DNA of 64,000 nucleotides from Chlorogloea purpurea SAG 13.99 (GTDB lineage: Bacteria > Cyanobacteriota > Cyanobacteriia > Cyanobacteriales > Microcystaceae): NCBI GenBank assembly GCA_016903695.1, contig JADQBB010000001.1:265189-329188 (forward strand), written 5' to 3'. Below are positions 11,845 through 21,581 of the stretch, in pieces (within the stretch, counting starts at the first letter, position 1; each line of letters starts with the position of its first letter). The position numbers were made by a program, and so were the translations under genes. The notes under the pieces were generated by a model that was given only the letters and a program-made list of their open reading frames with translations, was not told the DNA's origin and ran no database searches.

Positions 11845-12621
11845 GCCGGTTAGCAACAGGCACAATATCCCCGCCATTCCCGCTATCGGGCTACCGTTAA
11901 ATCCTATTAACCAGGGAGATATACCGGGGCGATAAGTCACTATTCCCGAACTATCCAGCATCGCCAATCCCCATATCCAGCCCCCGTGTAGTCCCCAGGC
12001 CAGACCCCAGTTACCCCCATCCGCCCCCACCGCTACTACTAAAATTATTCCCATCAGCCACAATCCAGGTAACTGGGTTAAGGTTTCTCGCCTCTCCCAC
12101 AATAGGTGGAGGAGGGCGAAAATCATACTGGATATTATCGCTCCCCCGATAACTCCATAGTCATCCAGTAATTGAGAGAAGAAAATTCCCCTGAAGATGA
12201 ACTCTTCCGCGCCCGCCAACCCCAGAGTCAGGATTCCCAAGGGGATAATCCCCTTCAGCAGTTGTGACCACCTCGAACCGCACCACTGAACCCAGCCGAG
12301 GAGGGATTCTAATCCGTAGACTACCACTATACCCGTTAAACCTATGGCTATCCCCTGCAACAGTGATCCCGACTCGAACCCGCCGTAATCTTTAATACTG
12401 GTATTTTCTAAGCGACCCAGCGCCCATACTGGCAAGGGGGCTAGTAAGTAAAGAGTAACTACTAAAGGTATTTTCTGAGCCGTCGTCGCCGGTTGCCCCA
12501 GCTTCCAGTTTAACTTCCCGCCCAAGAAAAAAGCGATCGGTATCCATAATATCAACCAGAGTAAGAGAAACCCCCCTATCTTTACCAGAGCCGACCCGGC
12601 AAATGTACTAATATTTTCCAT
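11821..12621 (-). CDS. CPBP-family intramembrane metalloprotease
   Basis: 266 residues from the chosen ATG (MENISTF). An in-frame ATG at 12672 would add 17 residues, but the extension is not typical and lacks a ribosome-binding site. Several membrane helices, the paired Glu motif GAEEFIFRG and a later His in FALLHLLWERR give the CPBP/Rce1/Abi signature. Substrate unknown; possibilities are signal-peptide remnants or bacteriocin-related peptides. It converges with and overlaps the Atab2 gene. Confidence 0.88.
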   Translation of the reverse strand: MENISTFAGSALVKIGGFLLLWLILWIPIAFFLGGKLNWKLGQPATTAQKIPLVVTLYLLAPLPVWALGRLENTSIKDYGGFESGSLLQGIAIGLTGIVVVYGLESLLGWVQWCGSRWSQLLKGIIPLGILTLGLAGAEEFIFRGIFFSQLLDDYGVIGGAIISSMIFALLHLLWERRETLTQLPGLWLMGIILVVAVGADGGNWGLAWGLHGGWIWGLAMLDSSGIVTYRPGISPWLIGFNGSPIAGMAGILCLLLTGLGIWRFQ

Positions 12622-12735
12622 AGACGAAGATACGAAGATAGGCAGTGCTAATCTATACTGAAAGAGTAGCACTGCTATGGTTGACTCCAGATAGTCGGTG
12701 AACGGTTAGAATGAAGACAAAATTTTATGCTTTTG

Positions 12736-12779
12736 TGGTCGGTTGCTAAAATTAGCCCTTTTAACGACCGATTTTTTTG
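12736..12779 (+). terminator. Hairpin with T-run next to the cyAbrB gene
   Basis: GGTCGGTT pairs with AACGACC (one bulged G), followed on the + strand by GATTTTTTT. It has intrinsic-terminator form for + strand transcription, yet no + strand gene precedes it closely. It may also fold at the end of the cyAbrB transcript on the - strand, where the following U-run is weak. Confidence 0.35.
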
Positions 12780-12791
12780 TCGCCTTGTTAT

Positions 12792-13181
12792 CTATTCGTC
12801 ACCGTTTTCATCACCGCTCTCGATCTGTTTGAGATGAATATGTTTATAGCCTAGCTTGATTTCAAATTCATCCCCCGCTTTCAAATTCATTTGCTCGGTG
12901 TAGGTGGAACCGATAACTATCTGGCCGTTTTTGTGAACGCTAACGCGGAAAGTCGGTTCGCGTCCTCGTCCGTCTTTCGCTCCTTCAGGATCGAGAGGAA
13001 CACCTTTAGCGGCTAAAACTGCATCGTAGAAATCCGTGAGATTAACGCGTATTTGGCCGTCCTTTGTTTCCGAATAGTAACCACAGCGGCGGGCTGTTTC
13101 ACGGCGCGGAGAAGTCGATAACTCCTTGACTTTTTGTAGTAAGGCTTTACCGGTTAAGGGAACTGATGATATGTCATTCAT
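12792..13181 (-). CDS. cyAbrB-type transcriptional regulator
   Basis: 129 residues. The N-terminal cyanobacterial domain (LTGKALLQKVKELSTSPRRETARRCGYY) is followed by a C-terminal AbrB-like DNA-binding fold (TFRVSVHKNGQIVIGSTYTEQMNLKAGDEFEIKLGYKHIHL), the order found in Synechocystis Sll0359/Sll0822. These are global regulators of carbon/nitrogen balance and hydrogenase genes. Here it is monocistronic. Confidence 0.93.
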   Translation of the reverse strand: MNDISSVPLTGKALLQKVKELSTSPRRETARRCGYYSETKDGQIRVNLTDFYDAVLAAKGVPLDPEGAKDGRGREPTFRVSVHKNGQIVIGSTYTEQMNLKAGDEFEIKLGYKHIHLKQIESGDENGDE

Positions 13182-13687
13182 GAGACTTCAAATGATCGGT
13201 TTATTTTTAGCAGTTGCCAATTTAGTTTTTTGACTCATTGCTTCTATTAAATATCTAAACATAAATTGATAGCATAAGGCAATAAAATTTTTGACTCGTT
13301 ACGGATTTAAAATTAAAATAGACACATAAACATACGGACTCTGCCAGAAGGCTAGAAAAATTTTAGCGGGTAAGAGCAGCGGATATTCACCGCGTCAAGA
13401 CCAGAAACAAACAAGGTGAAAGTCCAGACAATCAAAGACGAAGCTGTTATCTAGTAAAGCTTCGAGTTGATGTACTTGAGAACGGGTATCCTCTTTCAGT
13501 TAATGAGAGAAAATAATTATTTAGGCACAAGCCAAACCCTGTATCGTTCATTCCATCTATCATTAGATAGAGAATGGGTATTTCTAAAGAAAATCTTAAG
13601 GTACCCTGACGGATCAAAAACCATCAAGATCTCCATCGCAACCTAGACTATGCTGAGTAATAGCAACGAGTAGTAACAACAGCGTTT
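13182..13687. other. 506-bp intergenic region with hairpins before sdhB
   Basis: No ORF is supported. The left part is AT-rich and probably holds the cyAbrB promoter. From about 13340 the sequence looks structured. CGAAGCT at 13439-13445 pairs with AGCTTCG at 13459-13465. Nearer the gene, CATTC/GAATG around TCTATC/GATAGA forms an 11-bp hairpin with a 2-nt bulge and an ATTA loop (13549-13576). This could be a long structured sdhB leader or an independent small RNA. It matched no ncRNA family I know. Confidence 0.4.
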
Positions 13688-14677
13688 ATGGAAGTCCTCT
13701 TCAAAATATTACGTCAAAACACCAATGGGTTGCCTCACTTAGAAACATTTACCTTGGAGGTAGAGGCGGGCAACACGATTTTAGAGTGTCTTAATCGGAT
13801 CAAATGGGAACAAGATGGCTCTTTAGCCTACCGTAAAAACTGCCGGAATACAATCTGTGGAAGCTGTGGGATGAAAATTAACGGCAGAGCTGCTTTAGCC
13901 TGTAAAGAAAATGTGGGCAATGAGTTAGAGAGATTTCCCAATACATCCGGGGGAGAAACAAGGGAAATTACCATCGCCCCCCTGGGTAATCTTCCCGTGG
14001 TCAAAGATTTGATCGTGGACATGAAACCTTTCTGGGATGATCTAGAAAGAGTAGATCCTTACGTGAGCGCGAAAAGTAGATCGATCGAAGAGGGGGAATT
14101 TTTACAAACTCCAGACCAGAGAGCGAAACTAAACGACATGGGTAACTGTATCATGTGCGGAGCTTGTTACTCCGAGTGTAACGCCAAAGCCGTGAACAGC
14201 GATTTTGTCGGCCCTCACGCCCTGGCTAAAGCCAATCGCACCCTCACGGATACGAGAGACTCGGCCACGCGACAACGTTTAGAAAAATATAATACCGGCA
14301 CCGCGGGAGTGTGGGGCTGTACCCGCTGTTATATGTGTAACACCGTCTGTCCGATGGATGTGGCTCCCCTCGATCAGATCAGTAAGATCAAACAAGAGAT
14401 ATTAGCGAGTAATGAGGACGACTCCACCCGCGCCATCCGCCATCGTCGAGTCTTGATCGACCTGGTAAAAGAGGGGGGCTGGATAGACGAGAGAAAATTC
14501 GGTTTATACGTGGTGGGCAATTACTTTAAAGATTTACAGGGTTTATTAAGCTTGGCTCCCTTGGGATTCCGTATGATTTTGGCGAAAAAATTTCCTCTCT
14601 CCTTCGAGCCATCGGCAGGTACAGAAACTGTCAGGAATTTAATCGAGAGTGTCCAGAATAGTGAGAAGTCACTTTAG
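13688..14677 (+). CDS. sdhB: Succinate dehydrogenase/fumarate reductase iron-sulfur subunit
   Basis: 329 residues. The [2Fe-2S] ferredoxin domain has Cys52, Cys57, Cys60 and Cys72. Two further clusters use CIMCGACYSEC and CTRCYMCNTVCP, giving the [4Fe-4S] and [3Fe-4S] sets. It passes electrons from succinate to the plastoquinone pool in the thylakoid membrane. It is about 80 residues longer than E. coli SdhB, as in other cyanobacteria, and sdhA is not adjacent, also usual there. It ends 4 bp into the convergent rhomboid gene. Confidence 0.94.
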   Translation: MEVLFKILRQNTNGLPHLETFTLEVEAGNTILECLNRIKWEQDGSLAYRKNCRNTICGSCGMKINGRAALACKENVGNELERFPNTSGGETREITIAPLGNLPVVKDLIVDMKPFWDDLERVDPYVSAKSRSIEEGEFLQTPDQRAKLNDMGNCIMCGACYSECNAKAVNSDFVGPHALAKANRTLTDTRDSATRQRLEKYNTGTAGVWGCTRCYMCNTVCPMDVAPLDQISKIKQEILASNEDDSTRAIRHRRVLIDLVKEGGWIDERKFGLYVVGNYFKDLQGLLSLAPLGFRMILAKKFPLSFEPSAGTETVRNLIESVQNSEKSL

Positions 14678-15255
14678 TAGTAATAACGCTTTTCGGTGGC
14701 GATAAGTTTAGCTCCTAATACGCCGCCGAGGAAACCGAATAAATGACCCTGCCAAGAAATACCGGGGCCGGCACTGGGTAGGATTCCCCAGATAGCGCTA
14801 CCGTAAAAAGTCAGCACTAACACCGATAGAGCGATCGAGGCTAAATTACGCTGGAAGTATCCTCGTAGTAGCAGAAACCCCAAATAGCCGAAGATTAAAA
14901 TACTGGCGCCAATATGTACCGAATTGGGCGCGCCGAATAGCCAAACTCCCGCACCGCCGATTAACATGGTCAAACCGGTGACGATGAAGAAATCGCTGGT
15001 TTGTTGTACCATAACCAGCCAACTCAGAAATATAAAAGGAATAGTATTAGCGATGAGATGGGGGAAACTACCGTGTAAAAAAGGGGCGAATAATATACCC
15101 CTCAGCCCTATTACATTGTGGGGAATAATGCCGTACGCATCTAATGCGCCCTGGAACACGAATTTATCTAAAATTTCTAGTATCCAAAAAATAGCTACAA
15201 ATAGGGTGATAATTATGACTTGATTTTGTAACTTATTACGCAGTTTATGACTCAT
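14674..15255 (-). CDS. Rhomboid-family intramembrane serine protease
   Basis: 193 residues with about six membrane helices. The Ser is in HIGASILIFGYLG (a variant of GxSG) and the His in WQGHLFGFLGG, so the Ser/His dyad appears intact. The helix-2 region ANTIPFIFLSW has the usual Asn. It starts 11 bp inside the end of the upstream mannosidase gene, as the last gene of a three-gene operon. Because the Ser motif is not the strict GASG, proteolytic activity is likely but not certain. Confidence 0.85.
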   Translation of the reverse strand: MSHKLRNKLQNQVIIITLFVAIFWILEILDKFVFQGALDAYGIIPHNVIGLRGILFAPFLHGSFPHLIANTIPFIFLSWLVMVQQTSDFFIVTGLTMLIGGAGVWLFGAPNSVHIGASILIFGYLGFLLLRGYFQRNLASIALSVLVLTFYGSAIWGILPSAGPGISWQGHLFGFLGGVLGAKLIATEKRYYY

Positions 15256-18200
15256 AGGACTGGTGGGGTGTTAGGGTTCGATAGCTAAAGTTGCTAATTT
15301 GCCAAGGCTTAACCTGCTGTTTCAATTCTACTGTCTCCTCTAAACAATCGACACATCCTGTAAATTCTAAATTCAAAGGGGTTTTAAGCACCATCTTAGC
15401 TTCTTTTCCCTCGGATTCGTAACATCTTAAAATATATTGAGAAGGCTCATCTTCTTTCGGTTTAAACGCCATCAATATTAAATTATCGCCCCCCAAATCG
15501 AGGAAAGTATTCTCGGGGGGAAGTTGTCCCCCGGTATGGTGAGGAACTTGTCGGGCCGATAGGGAATTATTTAATTCGTGGGCGCGTTTTACCGTCCCAG
15601 CCCCTTGCCAATTACCGCGATGGGGATAGATACAATAGGTAAAGCAATGAAAACGTTTATCGGCGTTGGGATCGGGCCATATAGAGGATCTTAATAGAGT
15701 TATCCGCAATCGATCGGGAGTACTATCATAACCATATTTACAATCATTTAAAATACTGACACCATAATCTAAATCGGGATCGGTCATATCTACCCACTTA
15801 TGGGCGTACACTTCCCATTTAGCTTTTTCTGCAGGAGTCTCGGCCCTATTAGTTCTCTCTATGGCCCCGCAGGCAATTTCATAACCCGTAAACTGAGCTT
15901 TCAAGCGTAGGGGAAAAGCCGCCTTAACCAAAACTTCTTTCTCGTTCCAATGGCAATTACAGCTTATTTTCAATAGGGGAGAATCCAACTCTAAAGTATA
16001 ATCGATCCAGAAACGCGAATCCCGCCATTGAAGCGATGTTTCGATCGTCCATTCCAAAGGACCCCACTCCTTAAAATTAATCTCCGTCAACTGCGGAGCT
16101 TCTAAAGGAAATTGTTCGTAATTCGGATCTATATTCCAAGCCGACCAATATTGTCCGCTATCTCGGAACATCTGTAACGCGTTACCGGGGCCGCTAAGAA
16201 CCTCTCGCTCTTCAATTTTATCAAAGATACTCCTTATATTTCCCGTTTCCGGGTCGATGACGACTTTCAGATATTGATTTTCCAGAGAGAATATATCCGG
16301 GGCGAGCGTTTCCGGTTCAGCACTTTCATCCGGTATCAACCAGAATAACTTATAACCTATTCCAGGTACGCGATCGGCTTTGAATAATAAATAATCCAAA
16401 CTGTGGACTTGACATGAACAGGGTTGTAAATCAGCGTTATAAACCCGCCACTTACCGGGGGGAACCTTTGTAGGTGCTATTTCTCCCACTCCGCTCCTTT
16501 CCCAATTGAGGGAATTAAACATCACTATCGGCACTGCCTCTGGGTGCGGGTAATCGCCCAAGGCGATATTATCGGCGAAATTTTCGAGCGAATCCCAGAA
16601 AATATCTTCGGCTAACATCGCCGCATCACGCCAATCAGAATCGGCGGTGACGAAAACCTCTGGTATGGAAGTACCGGGCAGAATATCGTGAAATTGATTG
16701 AGTAAAACTTTTTTCCAGGCCGATTCTATATCTTCTTTCGGGAAAGGAATATTTAAAACGATCGCGGCGAGACTAGCCCACAATTCAGCCTCGTATAATA
16801 AAATTTCGTTCCTACGATTACGCTCCTTTTGCTCGGCGTGAGTCGTATAACAGCCCCGGTGGAATTCTAAATATAATTCATCGTTCCACACCGGTAAAGA
16901 TTCCATGCTCAGGGAGTTTAAATAAGCTTCCGCACTCTGAAAACGAAGCTTCGGGAAAAAGGGCGAAGATTGCCAACGTTTATATACATCCAGCATATCT
17001 CTAGTGGGCCCGCCGCCATGATCGCCCACGCCAGGAAGCCAGAAGATTTCTTTCAATCGGGTTTGTTTCTCCCAATCGACGGCGTAATCAGTCATGATAA
17101 TCGGGTTAGTATCCATCACCCCCGCCACATTCGGGGGAGACATGAGGGTAGGGATGCGAGAACCATCGGGAGACTGCCACCAGAACCAGCCGTGGGGAAA
17201 TTTAGTGGTGTCATTCCAGTGCAGTTTGGCGGTGACGAAATACTGGACACCGCAGAGACTCAATATCTGGGGCAGTTGCCAAGGGAAGCCGAAACTGTCG
17301 GGAAGCCACGCCACTTTACAGAGGGTGCCGAAGGTTTTCTGGAAATATTTCTGGCCGTAAAGTAATTGACGAACCAGAGACTCGCCGCTGATGAGATTTA
17401 CTTCCGGTTCAACCCACATCGGGCCTAAGATTTCCCAGCGTCCATCTTTATAAGCTTCTAGGATACGATCGAAAAGTTCCGGGTGATGGGTTTCTATCCA
17501 CTCGTAAATTATGGGGCTGGAGTGGCCGAACTTCAGTTCATGATAGTCTTTCTGTAAATTAATTACAGAGGTGAATGTCCGATAGGCCACATCCCAGGTT
17601 TCTTCGAGGGGCCATAACCAGGCTAAATCGAGATGGGCGTGACCGAGAAGATTAAAGGTACGATTTTTAATATCGGCGGCTAGGGGTTGAAGCGATTGGC
17701 GCAGATTCAGCAGGGAGCGATCGAACTTCTCCCTATCCCCGATACTATCCCAATCGATCGTTTTTAATTCTTCCTCTAATATCTCTAACGATCCGGGGGA
17801 AAAAGATTTTAGATAATTGTGTAATACCCTCAACTCGTCGGCGATAAAACCAGGCTCTAAAAGGGCCTCATACACCAGTACCGATTTCATCAAACCGCCG
17901 ATGTCGTGGCCCGGACTCACGAGGCGCAAACTGACATCGATCGTCTCTCCTGGTGTAACGCTGGGCCGCAGTAGAATCCTAGTAGAAGAATCGAATAGAT
18001 CTCCCTCCTGTACGAGAGCATCATCGACAAAAATTTCCGCCTTTTGGGCCCACCAAGCCAAGCACAATCTTAAACTTAAACCTTCTAGAGAATAGCCGTT
18101 AATATGGGAGGGAACTACGAAAGTTTGTTTTAACCACTGTTCTTGATGACCCGCCGCCCAAGTGATGTAATTGTTTTCATTAAGGGTAGCGATCGTATTT

Positions 18201-18313
18201 TCTGGAGTTAGCCACCGCCCTTGAACTTCCACGGAACCTAGGGCGGATAATCGGGCTATAGTCTCTAAGATAAAAGTCATCGAGGGAGTTAAATAAATAC
18301 CGTTATATATCAC
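15245..18313 (-). CDS. Alpha-mannosidase, glycoside hydrolase family 38
   Basis: 1022 residues. The catalytic N-terminal domain has the Zn site GHAHLDLAWLWP near residue 228 and the nucleophile Asp in WLPDSFGFPWQLPQIL. The middle and C-terminal beta domains of GH38 follow. It probably removes alpha-mannose from glycans, perhaps surface polysaccharide or storage glycoconjugate. It has no signal peptide, so a cytoplasmic location is likely. Its start overlaps the DUF928 stop (ATGA) and its stop overlaps the rhomboid start. Confidence 0.93.
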   Translation of the reverse strand: MIYNGIYLTPSMTFILETIARLSALGSVEVQGRWLTPENTIATLNENNYITWAAGHQEQWLKQTFVVPSHINGYSLEGLSLRLCLAWWAQKAEIFVDDALVQEGDLFDSSTRILLRPSVTPGETIDVSLRLVSPGHDIGGLMKSVLVYEALLEPGFIADELRVLHNYLKSFSPGSLEILEEELKTIDWDSIGDREKFDRSLLNLRQSLQPLAADIKNRTFNLLGHAHLDLAWLWPLEETWDVAYRTFTSVINLQKDYHELKFGHSSPIIYEWIETHHPELFDRILEAYKDGRWEILGPMWVEPEVNLISGESLVRQLLYGQKYFQKTFGTLCKVAWLPDSFGFPWQLPQILSLCGVQYFVTAKLHWNDTTKFPHGWFWWQSPDGSRIPTLMSPPNVAGVMDTNPIIMTDYAVDWEKQTRLKEIFWLPGVGDHGGGPTRDMLDVYKRWQSSPFFPKLRFQSAEAYLNSLSMESLPVWNDELYLEFHRGCYTTHAEQKERNRRNEILLYEAELWASLAAIVLNIPFPKEDIESAWKKVLLNQFHDILPGTSIPEVFVTADSDWRDAAMLAEDIFWDSLENFADNIALGDYPHPEAVPIVMFNSLNWERSGVGEIAPTKVPPGKWRVYNADLQPCSCQVHSLDYLLFKADRVPGIGYKLFWLIPDESAEPETLAPDIFSLENQYLKVVIDPETGNIRSIFDKIEEREVLSGPGNALQMFRDSGQYWSAWNIDPNYEQFPLEAPQLTEINFKEWGPLEWTIETSLQWRDSRFWIDYTLELDSPLLKISCNCHWNEKEVLVKAAFPLRLKAQFTGYEIACGAIERTNRAETPAEKAKWEVYAHKWVDMTDPDLDYGVSILNDCKYGYDSTPDRLRITLLRSSIWPDPNADKRFHCFTYCIYPHRGNWQGAGTVKRAHELNNSLSARQVPHHTGGQLPPENTFLDLGGDNLILMAFKPKEDEPSQYILRCYESEGKEAKMVLKTPLNLEFTGCVDCLEETVELKQQVKPWQISNFSYRTLTPHQSYES

Positions 18314-19014
18314 CTAACTGTATCACGGTCACAACAGGTCAATAACTTTTTATCATCGATATTTTCTAAGCCCACTACCTTTAATAAATCCCTCCACTGT
18401 TCAGACAGGGAGGTATTATCAGGTTGTTGTAATTTTAAAAAGGTTAACTGAGTCAAGTAATCGAACCACAAACCATTATTATAATAAATTTCTAACCGCT
18501 GTTCGGGAGGAATGTTTTCGAGTTTTAACTGCACTCTTTGGATTCCCCCTCGCACTTGACGTAAAGGAGTCCCCGCCGGGCCGCAAACTATTTGGAACCG
18601 CCAAAGATAAATTTTATCAACTTCTTTCAATCCCTTATCTCCGCCGACGCGAACGCGAATAATGCCCGCGGTATCGGGGAGATCGATTGTTTGTCGATCG
18701 ATAATATTTCCCGCTCCATCCACCAAGGAAAACTGTGCGAAGATCTTTTCAGAAGCATAGGGAATATAAAACAAAAAATCGGGATATAACTTATGGGTCA
18801 AACCGAAACCCGTTTCCGGTACTAAAGCCGTCAGAGACTCCCCACTATTGGGACAATCGCCGCGGCTGGCCGCACTATCGCGCCGATTTCCAGGGGCCCC
18901 CCGACTCGGAAGATTAAGCATCCCCGACAACTTAACCCCCCCGGCCCGGCTACCTCGGGCTAAAAAGCACAACTCCAACCCCAAAAGTAAACAAATAATG
19001 ATGATCCATCTCAT
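18310..19014 (-). CDS. DUF928-like exported protein
   Basis: 234 residues with an N-terminal signal peptide (IIIICLLLGLELCFLARG). The mature part begins with the DUF928-type block GAPGNRRDSAASRG, then SLTALVPETGFGLTHKLYPDFLFYIPY. Function is unknown; cyanobacterial members are periplasmic and often near kinase or CHAT proteins. It is the first gene of the DUF928, GH38, rhomboid operon. Confidence 0.78.
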   Translation of the reverse strand: MRWIIIICLLLGLELCFLARGSRAGGVKLSGMLNLPSRGAPGNRRDSAASRGDCPNSGESLTALVPETGFGLTHKLYPDFLFYIPYASEKIFAQFSLVDGAGNIIDRQTIDLPDTAGIIRVRVGGDKGLKEVDKIYLWRFQIVCGPAGTPLRQVRGGIQRVQLKLENIPPEQRLEIYYNNGLWFDYLTQLTFLKLQQPDNTSLSEQWRDLLKVVGLENIDDKKLLTCCDRDTVR

Positions 19015-19071
19015 AGTGGTTAGTGCCTAGTCACTGGTGACTATTTTCTATTGCGATACTAAGCTCGAAAA

Positions 19072-20358
19072 TTATGGCAATCGCGGTAAATCCACGATAA
19101 AACTGGTTCCCCGATCGTGACCAACCTCCACACTAACATGACCGTGATGGCTTTCTGTGATCGCCTTGACGATCGCTAGACCGAGACCGCTACTACCGGC
19201 CCCCGAATGGGTTCGGGCCGGGTCAGCGCGATAGAATCGATCGAAGATATAGGGCAGTGCCGATTCAGAAATTCCCTTACCCTCATCGGTCACACGCACT
19301 TGTAGGAAATCCCGTTTCACGCCCCGTAACTCCACCTTACAGGAGGGAGACCCGCTATGTTCGATCGCGTTGCCGATGAGATTGGTAAACAGGCGCGCCA
19401 ATTGATCCCAATCGCCCCAGACGGCGAACTCTTGCTCTGAGAAGCGATCGTCTTCTATAATAGTCAGGGAGAGGAGCATCTTTTTCTGTTCCGAAAACAC
19501 TCTTTGTTCTTCGATCACTTCCATCAAGAGAGCATCGAGGGGCACCGATTGCCAACCTGGAACGATTATCCCACTATCGGAGCGAGCCAAGAATAGTAAA
19601 TCGTTAACCAGATTACCGAGGCGTTTCGTCAGACGTTCGATAACTTTTAACCGTTGACTTTGGGTTTCCGGGTAAGCTAAAGCTATCTGGGCGTTAGTTT
19701 GGATCATGGCGATGGGATTGCGTAACTCGTGAGAAGCGTCCGCGGTGAATTGTTTCAAACTTTGATAGGAATCTTTCACCGGTTGGATGGCGATGCCCGA
19801 TAGAAACCAGCCAATCCCCGCCACGCAAGCCACCATCAAGGTCATTCCCACCATCAAATCGAGACTTAACTGGCGGATGGGCTTACTGACTTCAAACCAA
19901 GGATGACTGACCCGAATATATCCCAGTACGTGGCGATCGATCTCCACCCTTTCCGTCACCTGTCGCAATATGTGGTCGCCGTTAAGGCGAATTGTCTGCC
20001 CGTAGCGAGTAGGATGTAAAGGCACTGCTAAAGTTTCTGTGAAAGTAGACCAGAGTAAATCTCCTTGGGGGCTGAACCACTCTAGATCTATGTGGTCATC
20101 TTCTACCGCCTTCCCCTGACTGGGAAAACTGGCTTCGAGATCCACTTGGTAACGCCCTTGGGAGGGGGGGAAAGATTGCACCACCAAAGAACGATTTACC
20201 ACCTCGACGACGTGTTTTAGAGTATCATCGATACGATCGATCAAAGTCGCCCGCACGTAAAAATACATGCCCAGTGCCAAAGATAACAACAAAATCGCCG
20301 TTACTGCGGTGTACCATAAAGCGAGGCGGCGGCGGGTAGCTTGAAACATAAGCGGCAA
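19072..20358 (-). CDS. Membrane sensor histidine kinase (RppB-like)
   Basis: 428 residues. A membrane helix (about 14-34), a periplasmic sensor (about 35-160) and a second helix (about 165-187) are followed by HisKA with ASHELRNPIAMI and a HATPase_c domain with the N, G1 (DEGKGIS) and G2 (SGLGLAIVK) boxes. The layout resembles RppB/NrsS, redox- or metal-responding kinases. The cognate OmpR-type regulator normally sits beside such genes but is absent here, so it is an orphan in this window. Confidence 0.88.
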   Translation of the reverse strand: MPLMFQATRRRLALWYTAVTAILLLSLALGMYFYVRATLIDRIDDTLKHVVEVVNRSLVVQSFPPSQGRYQVDLEASFPSQGKAVEDDHIDLEWFSPQGDLLWSTFTETLAVPLHPTRYGQTIRLNGDHILRQVTERVEIDRHVLGYIRVSHPWFEVSKPIRQLSLDLMVGMTLMVACVAGIGWFLSGIAIQPVKDSYQSLKQFTADASHELRNPIAMIQTNAQIALAYPETQSQRLKVIERLTKRLGNLVNDLLFLARSDSGIIVPGWQSVPLDALLMEVIEEQRVFSEQKKMLLSLTIIEDDRFSEQEFAVWGDWDQLARLFTNLIGNAIEHSGSPSCKVELRGVKRDFLQVRVTDEGKGISESALPYIFDRFYRADPARTHSGAGSSGLGLAIVKAITESHHGHVSVEVGHDRGTSFIVDLPRLP

Positions 20359-20483
20359 TGATTACAAAAGCTTACTTACGGGGTCATTCATATTAATTAA
20401 GATAATGTTACAAAAGTTTATTAAAAAGCCGTAGTATTATAATTTACGCCAAGGAAAAACAAAACTAAGGAGCGAGAGTAACG

Positions 20484-21368
20484 ATGCAGTCGGCAGAAAC
20501 GACGCTGACAATACCGAAAGAGTATTTAAAAGCACCTGGGGGCCTTAATCCTAACCTTATCATGTTCGCCGGAGCATTGGGTTTAATAGTTCTTTCCACC
20601 TGCGGATATTGGTTATGGTCATGGCCTGACCAGGTGTGTTTCTGTGCTAACGTGCTGGCCCTTCACATATCCGGCACAGTTATTCACGACGCTTCTCATA
20701 ATTCCGCCCACAGTAACAAGATCATCAACGCTATCTTAGGTCACGGTAGCGCCCTGATGTTGGGATTCGCCTTCCCTGTATTCACCAGAGTCCACTTACA
20801 GCATCACGGCAACGTCAACGACCCGGAAAATGACCCCGACCATTACGTATCCACGGGAGGGCCCCTATTGCTCATCGCCGCCCGTTTTTTCTACCACGAG
20901 ATATTTTTCTTCAAGCGTCGTCTCTGGCGTAAATACGAACTCTTGGAATGGTTTTTGAGCCGACTGTTCCTGTTCACGATCGTCTGGATTGCCTGTCAGT
21001 ACGACTTCATCGGCTACGTGATGAATTTCTGGTTCGTCCCCGCCCTAGTTGTGGGTATGGCTTTAGGTTTGTTCTTCGATTATCTTCCCCATCGTCCTTT
21101 CCAAGATAGAAACCGTTGGAAAAACGCTAGGGTTTATCCCAGTCCGATTTTAAACCTACTCATTCTCGGACAGAATTATCACCTCGTCCATCATCTCTGG
21201 CCCTCTATCCCCTGGTACAAGTATCAACCCGCCTACTACGCCACTAAACCCCTACTAGATGCCAAGGGCTGTGAACAATCCCTGGGGTTACTTCAGGGGA
21301 GAAACTTCTGGAGTTTCCTTTATGACGTATTTTGGGGGATTAGATTCCATAAACACGAACCCGAATAA
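20484..21368 (+). CDS. crtR: Beta-carotene hydroxylase
   Basis: 294 residues, a di-iron membrane hydroxylase of the fatty-acid-desaturase type. His boxes: HDASHNSAHS, HLQHH with the ENDPDH that follows, HRPFQ and HLVHHLWP. It hydroxylates carotene rings to make zeaxanthin and related xanthophylls. GGAGCG lies about 10 bp before the ATG. It is not in an operon with crtP-crtB, 17 kb away. Confidence 0.93.
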   Translation: MQSAETTLTIPKEYLKAPGGLNPNLIMFAGALGLIVLSTCGYWLWSWPDQVCFCANVLALHISGTVIHDASHNSAHSNKIINAILGHGSALMLGFAFPVFTRVHLQHHGNVNDPENDPDHYVSTGGPLLLIAARFFYHEIFFFKRRLWRKYELLEWFLSRLFLFTIVWIACQYDFIGYVMNFWFVPALVVGMALGLFFDYLPHRPFQDRNRWKNARVYPSPILNLLILGQNYHLVHHLWPSIPWYKYQPAYYATKPLLDAKGCEQSLGLLQGRNFWSFLYDVFWGIRFHKHEPE

Positions 21369-21581
21369 AATTTTTTAATCTCGATTACCATCTAGGCGAT
21401 GTTCATGGTTGTAAATTGTCTCTTCCAACAAGCTCAGCACTTCGGTAGCGGTTTCAGTTATTAAAATTAAAACTATTTTAAACATTCTCCACCGGGCCAA
21501 AAAAATTTCTGGATTTGATAGTTAAGGGTGTATTTGGGGAATGTTATAAGAGATGGCTGATGATCTGGCAATAAACCCACG

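Noticed and set aside
13340..13680. RNase P RNA or a group II intron fragment before sdhB
   Set aside because: GGTAAGAGC and GGTGAAAGTCC recall such RNAs, but the other conserved blocks, order and length do not fit either family.
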